Part shown: positions 15,909-21,362 of the stretch, one piece after another
Numbering within the stretch: position 1 is the first letter of the stretch
Layout: each line of letters starts with the position of its first letter
DNA from: CAZVEE01 sp964625525
GTDB lineage: Bacteria; Pseudomonadota; Alphaproteobacteria; JAJFIK01
Direction: 5' to 3'
Assembly: GCA_964625525.1 (NCBI GenBank)
Contig: CAZVEE010000056.1
Coordinates: forward strand, 1-21,362
Length of the DNA stretch: 21,362 bases
The notes under the pieces: generated by a model
Seen by the model: the letters and a program-made list of their open reading frames with translations, nothing else
What the model was told of the DNA's origin: nothing
Databases searched by the model: none
Made by a program: the position numbers and the translations under genes

Positions 15909-17273
15909 TCAGCCGCGCACATCTTCCGCGAGGCGGATGCCGCTGACCTGCCAGCGGGCGTCGGACGGAAAGAAGTTCCGGTAGGTGGGGCGAATGTGGT
16001 CGGCCGGCGTGGCTGAGGAACCACCGCGCAGCACCACTTGATTGCACATGAACTTCCCGTTGTATTCGCCGAGACTGCCGTCCAGCGGGCGAAAGCCTGG
16101 ATACGGTCCGTAGGCGGATTGGGACCACTCCCAGACATCGCCGAAGACTTGTGCGATGGCATCGGCGTCGGCCGAAGCCGCGCGCGGTTCGGGGGCCGTG
16201 AGCGGCTCCGCGTCGTCAAGGGGTGGCGCGGCATCCAGCAAATTGCCGCTGACAGGCACGCCATCGGTGATGCGTTCCAACTCCGCCTCGGTGGGCAGGC
16301 GCTTACCGGCCCAGCTTGCGAAGGCGTCGGCCTCGTAATGGCTCAAGTGGCACACCGGTTTGTCCGGGTCCAGCGGAACAAGGCCCGCCAGCGTGAATTC
16401 AAACCACGCGCCGTCGCGCTCTTGCCAGTAGAGCGGGTGGGTCCAACCGTGTTCGCGGATCGTGGCCCAGCCGTCGGACAGCCACAAGGCCACGGTGTCA
16501 TAGCCGCCATCAGCGATGAAGTCGCGATACTCCCCATTGGTCACCGGACGTGAGGCAATGCGGAAGGGCGGCTGAAGGATGTCGTGACGGGGGCACTCAT
16601 TGTCAAAGGCAAAGCCTGAGCCGTCGTGGCCCATGCGCTGGTGTCCGCCTTCGAAACTCAGCCAAGTCCGTGGCGGTCTGGCGCCAGTCGTTGGCGGGGG
16701 CGGGGCGTAGGCCGCCGGCAGGAGCGGGTTGCAGGACAGGACATGCTTGATGTCCGTCAGCAGAAGTTCCTGGTGCTGTTGTTCATGATTGAGGCCGATC
16801 TCGACCAGAAAGGCGATGTCGGCAAAAGTGTCCGACGGCGCCTGGGCCAGGAGGCGATCCATAGCCTCGTCCACATGGGCGCGGTAGCCCAGGACTTCCT
16901 CGACGGTCGGGCGGGACAGAAGGCCCCGGCGGGGGCGGGCATGCATCTCGCCGACTGTGTGATAATAAGAATTGAAAAGGAAGGCAAAGCTGGTGTCGTA
17001 CTCGTCATACCCGGTCTGGAACGCTTTCAGAAGGAAGGTCTCGAAGAACCAGGTGACGTGGGCAAGGTGCCATTTTGTAGGGCTGGCATCCGGCATGGAT
17101 TGCACGACTTGATCTTCCGGATGCAGAGGGGCGGCAAGGGCCATGGAGGTCTGGCGGACTCGGTGAAAGCGTCGGCGCAGATCCTCGCGCCACTGATCCG
17201 GATTGGTCGTCGCTCCGGATGTGGCCGGGGAGGTGGCTGGGGGGCCAAGTTTGAACTTAATGCTGGAACTCAT
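15909..17273 (-). CDS. egtB: Ergothioneine biosynthesis sulfoxide synthase EgtB
   Basis: A 454-residue non-heme iron enzyme that joins hercynine to a cysteine-type thiol donor with oxygen, giving a sulfoxide. The N-terminal DinB-like domain has KWHLAH (His72) and NHEQQHQE (His163 and His167), the three expected iron ligands. The C-terminal FGE-sulfatase-like domain begins around residue 205 and contains RIASRPVTNGEYRDFI, HYEADAFASWAGKRLPTEAE, FGDVWEWSQSAYGPYPGF and RPTYRNFFPSDARW. The segment FNSYYHTVG with Tyr103-Tyr104, followed by RPRRGLLSRPTVEEV, resembles the Chloracidobacterium-type EgtB that accepts free cysteine; this subtype call is from memory of the family. AAGGA precedes the ATG at 17273 by eight bases. 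No egtA or egtC lies nearby. nadD ends 28 bases upstream. Confidence 0.95.
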   Translation of the reverse strand: MSSSIKFKLGPPATSPATSGATTNPDQWREDLRRRFHRVRQTSMALAAPLHPEDQVVQSMPDASPTKWHLAHVTWFFETFLLKAFQTGYDEYDTSFAFLFNSYYHTVGEMHARPRRGLLSRPTVEEVLGYRAHVDEAMDRLLAQAPSDTFADIAFLVEIGLNHEQQHQELLLTDIKHVLSCNPLLPAAYAPPPPTTGARPPRTWLSFEGGHQRMGHDGSGFAFDNECPRHDILQPPFRIASRPVTNGEYRDFIADGGYDTVALWLSDGWATIREHGWTHPLYWQERDGAWFEFTLAGLVPLDPDKPVCHLSHYEADAFASWAGKRLPTEAELERITDGVPVSGNLLDAAPPLDDAEPLTAPEPRAASADADAIAQVFGDVWEWSQSAYGPYPGFRPLDGSLGEYNGKFMCNQVVLRGGSSATPADHIRPTYRNFFPSDARWQVSGIRLAEDVRG

Positions 17274-17301
17274 GGTGTTGTCCTTTCAACATGGAGGGCA
17301 A

Positions 17302-17916
17302 TCATGGGTTAAGTGGGTCGTCATCGAGCGGATGATCCGTCCACGCCGCCCCAGGGGGAAGCGTGCGCCGAATGGCGCTGGCGGAAAGGGGGTGTAGTTT
17401 GGCATGCAGATAGACCCACGACGGCGCAGGCGTGCCGGCGAGGCGGCCGGCAGCCTCCTCCGGCAGGCGCGCTTGGGCAAAACGCTGGGTGGGGGCGCTG
17501 AGCTGAGCCTTGAGGCTATAGCCGGGGCGATCAATCACGGCCACGGGCATGGTCTCCATGATCCGTGTCCAGCGTTCCCATTTGTTGAGTTGCAGCAGAT
17601 TATCCGCGCCCATCAGCCAGACAAAATGCACACCTGGATAAAGGCGACTCAGCGCCGGCAGAGTATCGGCCGTGTAGCGGGTGCGCAGGGTTCGTTCCAG
17701 GTCGCTGACCAGAATGCGCGGGTGACGGGCCACGCGTTGGGCTCGGTCCAGGCGATGGGCGATTGCGGCGGTTTCACGCACCGGCTTCAAGGGGTTTTGC
17801 GGGCTGAGCAGCCAGACAATCCGGTCCAGGCGAAGGCGGCGCAATGCCACAAGAGAGATATGCCGGTGACCGTCATGGGCCGGATTAAAAGACCCGCCCA
17901 GCAGCCCCACGCGCAT
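17302..17916 (-). CDS. nadD: Nicotinate-nucleotide adenylyltransferase NadD
   Basis: This enzyme adenylates nicotinate mononucleotide to deamido-NAD in the cytoplasm, a required step of NAD synthesis. The nucleotidyltransferase signature GLLGGSFNPAHDGH opens the protein; LLSPQNPLKP, FVWLMGADNLLQLNKWERW and the C-terminal LSASAIRRTL are also typical. From the ATG at 17916 the product is 204 residues, the usual size. That ATG has no clear ribosome binding site, and the frame stays open upstream to ATG codons at 18189 and 18222, adding up to 102 proline-rich residues. The segment RPLRRPLLLPS just before residue 1 resembles the short N-terminal lead of other alphaproteobacterial NadD proteins, so the true start may lie upstream. 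egtB starts 28 bases downstream; obgE lies upstream on the same strand. Confidence 0.9.
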   Translation of the reverse strand: MRVGLLGGSFNPAHDGHRHISLVALRRLRLDRIVWLLSPQNPLKPVRETAAIAHRLDRAQRVARHPRILVSDLERTLRTRYTADTLPALSRLYPGVHFVWLMGADNLLQLNKWERWTRIMETMPVAVIDRPGYSLKAQLSAPTQRFAQARLPEEAAGRLAGTPAPSWVYLHAKLHPLSASAIRRTLPPGAAWTDHPLDDDPLNP

Positions 17917-18385
17917 GCTCGGCAAGAGTAGGGGCCGGCGCAATGGGCGTGTCGGCGGGTTTAGGGAGGCCGAGTGCTCATGGGCGCGGGCGTGCGGCCG
18001 GGTCGTGGAGGGGGAGCTGGGCACTAGCGGTGTCTCGGGCGCCGGGTCGGGAGGGTCCGCATCGTCGCCATCCGTCTGAGTGTCCGCGCCTGAGCAGGGG
18101 GAACCACGCGGCGGATCCGCTGGGGGCACGGGATCGGCCGTTGGGGCCGAAGGTCCGGTCCGGAGGGTGAAATCCGTCAAGCGGGACATCAACACCGCCG
18201 CTGCTTGTCGTCTGCGCACCATCTCGCCACACGCGGTTGCATCTGCGCTTTACCAGGGCCGATGCCATGCGCATCGCCTTGGGAACTGTGAGCATATAAG
18301 AGGCTGCGCGCCGTTTCATAGACCTTTTATGCGGTGGACGGGCCGCCTCCTGTCAAATCTGGCAGGAGCGGGGGTGGCGAGCGTG
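17917..18385 (-). other. nadD-obgE interval with in-frame nadD extension
   Basis: This 469-base interval holds no separate recognisable gene. The nadD frame is open back to 18222 and encodes a proline-, serine-, threonine- and aspartate-rich stretch. A candidate minus-strand promoter lies at 18326-18356. An out-of-frame minus-strand reading frame beginning with ATG at 18319 has AAAAGG upstream but matches no family I know. In many alphaproteobacteria proB and proA lie here; neither is present. Confidence 0.6.
18326..18356 (-). promoter_or_regulatory. Candidate promoter upstream of nadD
   Basis: On the minus strand a perfect TTGACA (18356-18351) is followed after 19 bases by CATAAA (18331-18326). 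The spacing is longer than ideal, but the -35 element is exact and the position, just after obgE, fits an independent start for nadD-egtB-egtD. Transcription would begin near 18319. Confidence 0.4.
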
Positions 18386-19450
18386 TCAGGGGCGCCATGG
18401 CTCGCGGGATGGATCTGCTGCGGCGGCGGGGTCCGCGTCCTCGCCTTGTGCGTCGGGGGCCGGAACCTGTCCGATCTGGACTTGAATCACCCGCAAGACT
18501 GGCGCGATGCCGGCGCCTGAGACACCGGACAACCGGAACACCGATGTCCCTGCGGCAGTTTCCAGGGCGGCTGCCCGTTCGGCAATCGTGCCCTCGTCCA
18601 GGGCGTCGATCTTGTTCAAGGCCACGAGTTCCGGCTTGCTCTCCAATCCGGCGCCATAAGCATCAAGCTCCCCGCGCACGGTGCGATAAGCGGCCGCCAC
18701 GTCCTCCGCCGTGCCGTCCACCAAATGCAGCAGGACCCGGCAGCGTTCCACATGGCCCAGGAACCGGTCGCCCAGACCAGCCCCCTCATGGGCCCCTTCG
18801 ATGAGGCCCGGAATATCCGCCATGACAAAGCTGTGACTGTCCTGGGTGACCACGCCCAGACCTGGATGCAGCGTGGTGAACGGATAATCGGCGATTTTCG
18901 GCCGAGCACGACTGACCGCGGAAAGGAAAGTGGACTTGCCCGCATTGGGTAGCCCCACAAGCCCCGCATCCGCAATGAGCTTAAGGCGCAGCCAGACCCA
19001 TTTTTCCTCGCCCGGCAGGCCCGGATTGGCATGGCGGGGCGCCTGGTTCACCGGGCCCTTGAAGCGAGCATTGCCAAAGCCGCCATTGCCGCCGCGCAAC
19101 AGGCAGATGCGCTGACCCACCTCGGTGAGGTCGCAAATGGGGGTTTCGCGGTCCTCCTCCAGAATCTGAGTGCCTTCCGGCAGGCGCAGCACCACATCCG
19201 GGCCATGGCCACCGGTGCGGTTGCGCCCCATGCCATGGGTGCCTTTGGCGGCTTTGAAGTGCTGCTGATAGCGGTAATCGATGAGCGTGTTCAGCCCGGC
19301 CACGCATTCAGCCCACACATCACCACCCCGGCCGCCATCACCGCCATCCGGTCCGCCGAACTCCACATACTTCTCTCGGCGAAAGGAGACGCAGCCCGCG
19401 CCGCCATCGCCGGATTTGATGAACACTTTGGCCTGGTCCAGAAACTTCAT
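18386..19450 (-). CDS. obgE: GTPase ObgE/CgtA
   Basis: A 354-residue essential GTPase that binds the 50S subunit and links ribosome assembly to growth and stress control. The N-terminal glycine-rich Obg fold is clear (MKFLDQAKVFIKSGDGGAGC, FGGPDGGDGGRGGDV, LLRGGNGGFGNARFKGP). The G domain has GLPNAGKST (G1, near residue 165), DYPFTTLHP (G2), DIPGLIEGA (G3) and NKID (G4). After the G domain comes a short acidic, alanine-rich tail (PDAQGEDADPAAAADP), as in many alphaproteobacterial members. The ATG at 19450 overlaps the stop of the GNAT gene in the sequence ATGA, so translation of the two is probably coupled. Confidence 0.97.
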   Translation of the reverse strand: MKFLDQAKVFIKSGDGGAGCVSFRREKYVEFGGPDGGDGGRGGDVWAECVAGLNTLIDYRYQQHFKAAKGTHGMGRNRTGGHGPDVVLRLPEGTQILEEDRETPICDLTEVGQRICLLRGGNGGFGNARFKGPVNQAPRHANPGLPGEEKWVWLRLKLIADAGLVGLPNAGKSTFLSAVSRARPKIADYPFTTLHPGLGVVTQDSHSFVMADIPGLIEGAHEGAGLGDRFLGHVERCRVLLHLVDGTAEDVAAAYRTVRGELDAYGAGLESKPELVALNKIDALDEGTIAERAAALETAAGTSVFRLSGVSGAGIAPVLRVIQVQIGQVPAPDAQGEDADPAAAADPSREPWRP

Positions 19451-20004
19451 GGCGTGGATGTCTCCTCAGACGCGCGCCAGTTGGCGCGCTCCAGCACCAG
19501 ATCGTGATGGGGCACCCAGCGGGCGCGGACCTTGCTCCAAAATTGGGACGTGCCGGTGTGGCGGAAGCCGAGCTTTGCGAGGACGCGCCCGGACGCCGAG
19601 TTCTCGACAAAATGCCCAGACGTCAGCCGTTGAGTGTCGGTGCTCGTGAACAGCTCGTCGATGGCCGCACGCGTGGCCTCGGGCACGAGCCCGCGGCCCC
19701 AATGAGACATGGCGAGCCAATATCCCAGTTCCAGCTCCGCGCCCTCGGTGCGGTGGAAAATGCCCACATTGCCGATGATCGGCTGGCCCGGCGCCGCCCG
19801 GTCCAAGATCATGAATGAACGCAGATACCGAGCGGCGGCCTCATCGGAGCACCAGGCTTGTGCATCCGCCAGGGTATAGGGGTAGGGCAAGCGGCCCAGC
19901 ATGCGGGCGATGTCCCAATGATTCAGCAGCGGCACCAGCGCGGGCGCGTCCTCCGCGCGCCGGGGGCGCAAGATGAGCCGTTCGGTTTCCAGGCTGGGCG
20001 TCAT
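19447..20004 (-). CDS. GNAT N-acetyltransferase, RimJ/RimL type
   Basis: A 185-residue acetyl-CoA-dependent acyltransferase. It opens with LETERLILRPRRAEDAPALVPLLN, the standard start of RimJ/RimL-like members, and carries the motif A region LELGYWLAMSHWGRGLVPEATRA near residues 95-117 with the HWGRG pyrophosphate loop. ENSASGRVLAKLGFRHTG near the C-terminus is the usual motif B. The acceptor, protein or small molecule, cannot be told. The ATG at 20004 has GAGGAAAC ten bases upstream, better than an in-frame ATG at 20094 that would start over the rpmA terminator. Its stop overlaps the obgE start by four bases. A GNAT gene between rpmA and obgE is a recurrent alphaproteobacterial arrangement, which hints at a ribosome-related target without proving one. 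Confidence 0.9.
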   Translation of the reverse strand: MTPSLETERLILRPRRAEDAPALVPLLNHWDIARMLGRLPYPYTLADAQAWCSDEAAARYLRSFMILDRAAPGQPIIGNVGIFHRTEGAELELGYWLAMSHWGRGLVPEATRAAIDELFTSTDTQRLTSGHFVENSASGRVLAKLGFRHTGTSQFWSKVRARWVPHHDLVLERANWRASEETSTP

Positions 20005-20058
20005 GACCGTTTCCTCGTTCGGGCACCGCGGGTGGGCATCAGAGAGAACGAGGGACGC

Positions 20059-20085
20059 AAAAAGGGAGATGGCGCGCCATCTCCC
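20059..20085 (-). terminator. Intrinsic terminator of the rplU-rpmA operon
   Basis: The 22-base perfect palindrome at 20064-20085 (GGGAGATGGCG mirrored by CGCCATCTCCC) is followed on the minus strand by TTTTT (20063-20059). It begins 48 bases after the rpmA stop. An outer 9-base repeat (GAACGAGGG at 20046-20054, CCCTCGTTC at 20083-20091) can pair in competition with or on top of the inner stem. Confidence 0.85.
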
Positions 20086-20132
20086 TCGTTCCATGCGATG
20101 GCCACCAATCCGGCGGCCCTGAGCCTGCCGAT

Positions 20133-20405
20133 TTATTCCGCCGCCGGAAGGTCGGCGGGAGTCACGGACACGAATGTGCGTCCGCGAAAGCCTTTTGAGA
20201 AGGTCACCGTGCCCGGCACTTTGGCAAAGATCGTGTGATCCTTGCCCATGCCCACATTCTGGCCCGGGTGCACTTTCGTGCCGCGCTGGCGGATGATGAT
20301 GTTGCCGGGGATGACCCGCTCACCGCCATATTTTTTGACCCCAAGACGCCGGCCTTCGGAGTCGCGACCGTTCCGTGAGGAGCCGCCTGCTTTTTTGTGC
20401 GCCAT
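20133..20405 (-). CDS. rpmA: 50S ribosomal protein L27
   Basis: A 90-residue L27, the ribosomal protein whose N-terminus reaches the peptidyl-transferase centre. The start MAHKKAGGSSRNGRDSEGRR is the family signature, with no cleavable extension of the Firmicutes type. It continues LGVKKYGGERVIPGNIIIRQRG and VGMGKDHTIFA. The final residues SVTPADLPAAE are a short variable tail. The ATG follows the rplU stop by 19 bases, with GAGGC in the interval as ribosome binding site. It is followed by a strong terminator, so rplU-rpmA is a two-gene operon. Confidence 0.98.
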   Translation of the reverse strand: MAHKKAGGSSRNGRDSEGRRLGVKKYGGERVIPGNIIIRQRGTKVHPGQNVGMGKDHTIFAKVPGTVTFSKGFRGRTFVSVTPADLPAAE

Positions 20406-20424
20406 ACTGCTTGCCTCTGATCCT

Positions 20425-20748
20425 TCAGCCGCCCGTCACGATGTCGGTGATTTGGATCACCGTCACCTGCTGCTTGTGTCCCTTGGTGCGCCGATAGTTT
20501 TGGCGCCGCCGCTTCTTGAGCACTTTGATTTTCGCGTTGCGGGTTTGCTCGACCACTTTGGCGAGGATCTTTGCGTTGGCAATGAACGGGTTGCCGAATG
20601 TCGGTTCGTCCATACCTTCGCCGGCAATCATCAACACTTCGCTGATCTCAACCGTGTCGCCTTCGTTTCCGTCTAGCTTTTCAACGCGCAGAAAATCGTC
20701 TTTGGCACCTGTATACTGTTTGCCACCAGTCTTAAAGACAGCGTACAT
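20425..20748 (-). CDS. rplU: 50S ribosomal protein L21
   Basis: A 107-residue L21, a 23S rRNA-binding protein of the large subunit. It begins MYAVFKTGGKQY, the universal N-terminus of the family, and ends in the RNA-binding block KIKVLKKRRRQNYRRTKGHKQQVTVIQI. The ATG at 20748 was chosen over an in-frame GTG at 20757 because of that N-terminus. The ribosome binding site is weak. A near-consensus promoter lies about 70 bases upstream. rpmA follows by 19 bases. Confidence 0.98.
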   Translation of the reverse strand: MYAVFKTGGKQYTGAKDDFLRVEKLDGNEGDTVEISEVLMIAGEGMDEPTFGNPFIANAKILAKVVEQTRNAKIKVLKKRRRQNYRRTKGHKQQVTVIQITDIVTGG

Positions 20749-20816
20749 CGTTACCACACATTCGGGTTATTATGAGAACCGGCAGGCCTTTTTCCACCTG
20801 CTCATCGAAGCGCGGC

Positions 20817-20844
20817 ATTATGAACAGGGGAGGTCTTGAGTCAA
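20817..20844 (-). promoter_or_regulatory. Promoter of the rplU-rpmA operon
   Basis: On the minus strand TTGACT (20844-20839) and CATAAT (20822-20817) each match five of six consensus bases and are 16 bases apart. Transcription would begin near 20810, leaving a leader of about 60 bases before rplU that could host feedback control by ribosomal proteins. Confidence 0.7.
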
Positions 20845-20892
20845 GGGCGTGAGGGCATCTTTCCCCACCGCCCCCTTGCGCCCGTGCCGCCC

Positions 20893-20921
20893 TTGACCTA
20901 CGGTCCCGCGCACGCGATGCC
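20893..20921 (+). promoter_or_regulatory. Possible tRNA-Ser promoter
   Basis: TTGACC at 20893-20898 lies the right distance upstream of tRNA-Ser for a -35 element. The matching -10 region near 20916-20921 (GATGCC) is a poor match, so only the -35 half is convincing. Confidence 0.3.
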
Positions 20922-20941
20922 ACCATGCGCGTTGCAAACCT

Positions 20942-21031
20942 GGAGGGGTGCCGGAGTGGCTGAACGGGGCGGTCTCGAAAACCGTTGTGCGCGCAAGCGT
21001 ACCGAGGGTTCGAATCCCTCTCCCTCCGCCA
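20942..21031 (+). tRNA. tRNA-Ser (anticodon CGA)
   Basis: A 90-base class II tRNA with encoded CCA. The acceptor GGAGGGG (20942-20948) pairs with TCCCTCC (21021-21027) with one G-T pair; G is the discriminator. The anticodon stem GCGGT/ACCGT encloses CTCGAAA, giving anticodon CGA for the codon UCG. The long variable arm typical of serine tRNA follows, and the T arm is GAGGG, TTCGAAT, CCCTC. It lies divergent to rplU. Confidence 0.96.
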
Positions 21032-21308
21032 GGCACCGAACACCCGTCTCTGGTTCGGGGGCAAGGCTCCAACCTCCAGATTTCACGGATGTTTTCAGAG
21101 TGCATTCCGACTGTCCGCGGCCGGAACGCGCTCCCATTGCGCGTGGTTTATCGCCTTTGGGGCGGCCTGTCTCTGATGGTCTGCTGCAAGGGGCAGTTTG
21201 GGCAGAACAGGGAATTTTCGCGTTTTGGGATCAAGAACAGGGCTAAACCAGAGCCTTTCGGGAACAATGATTGGCTGATTGTCAATCAAAACAGTGGGTT
21301 ATGGATAC
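21032..21308. other. Gene-free stretch after tRNA-Ser
   Basis: No coding region with family features is visible in either strand. A weak inverted repeat (CCGAAC at 21036-21041, GTTCGG at 21053-21058) follows the tRNA without a T-run. A TGATTG/CAATCA inverted repeat lies at 21268-21288. The stretch leads directly to a strong terminator, so a small transcript is possible but unproven. Confidence 0.5.
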
Positions 21309-21345
21309 CTCCTGTTTTTCTGCAAACAGGGGTGTTTTTTCTGTT
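21309..21345 (+). terminator. Strong intrinsic terminator with no obvious gene upstream
   Basis: CTCCTGTTT (21309-21317) and AAACAGGGG (21324-21332) form a 9-bp stem with one T-G pair and a six-base loop, followed by TGTTTTTTCTGTTTT on the + strand. The only + strand gene seen upstream is tRNA-Ser, 278 bases away. Confidence 0.75.
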
Positions 21346-21362
21346 TTCGGGGGTCTTTTTTC

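Noticed and set aside
17978..18319. A 113-residue minus-strand gene starting at 18319 with AAAAGG upstream
   Set aside because: It matches no known family, is out of frame with nadD, and its composition looks like a shadow of the GC-rich interval. The start also coincides with the predicted transcription start.
18347..18368. Terminator after obgE (CTCCTG/CAGGAG hairpin)
   Set aside because: There is no T-run on the minus strand and it overlaps the candidate nadD -35 element.
21268..21291. FNR/FixK-type operator
   Set aside because: The minus strand reads TTGATTGACAATCA, but the second half is one base out of register with TTGAT-N4-ATCAA, and no gene start is seen downstream.
1..21362. CRISPR arrays, transposases, integrases or phage genes
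   Set aside because: None was seen; the only direct repeats are short two-copy coding duplications.

Overview
The window is a stretch of a GC-rich alphaproteobacterial chromosome, delivered as a scaffold with two runs of N (10 N at 8545-8554 and 100 N at 11266-11365). The placement rests on gene order: rplU-rpmA-GNAT-obgE-nadD-rsfS-rlmH-envC-S41 protease-rppH is a familiar alphaproteobacterial housekeeping series. The EgtB/EgtD pair and the spacing of the genes also fit a marine or Maricaulales/Hyphomonadaceae-like bacterium, but the exact order or family is inference.

Layout. (1) Positions 1-735, + strand: the 3' end of atpD and complete atpC, closing an F1 ATP synthase operon, followed by a terminator. 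(2) 1030-1860, +: a diiron ferritin-like protein of unknown role with its own candidate promoter. (3) A two-way terminator at about 1974-1999 separates this from a very long minus-strand block (2025-20748). (4) 2025-5730, -: rppH, an alpha/beta hydrolase, a VOC/glyoxalase-fold protein and a secreted DUF885 metallopeptidase-like protein, closely packed. (5) 5869-8936, -: an S41 C-terminal processing protease and an EnvC-type murein hydrolase activator. (6) 9014-13694, -: a giant membrane-anchored beta-helix repeat protein (at least about 1,525 residues, broken by the 100-N gap) sitting between envC and rlmH. (7) 13765-14657, -: rlmH and rsfS, two ribosome-linked genes; the rsfS leader carries a long palindrome and a hairpin that covers its ribosome binding site. 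(8) 14859-17273, -: egtD and egtB, a two-gene ergothioneine pathway placed between rsfS and nadD. (9) 17302-20748, -: nadD, obgE, a GNAT acetyltransferase, rpmA (L27) and rplU (L21). (10) 20942-21031, +: tRNA-Ser(CGA), then about 330 bases without a recognisable gene that end in a strong intrinsic terminator.

How the genes work together. The core is translation and ribosome biogenesis (L21, L27, ObgE, RsfS, RlmH, tRNA-Ser), RNA turnover (RppH), NAD synthesis (NadD), envelope remodelling (EnvC, S41 protease) and energy (ATP synthase). Two accessory cargoes interrupt this core: the egtBD pair for the redox thiol ergothioneine, and the giant beta-helix membrane protein. The latter is visibly poorer in GC than its neighbours, has no assigned biochemical function, and is the best candidate here for undescribed biology. 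Other unusual features are an approximately 85-residue disordered insertion within the EnvC LytM domain, three in-frame tandem duplications in disordered linkers, and a long in-frame extension upstream of nadD.
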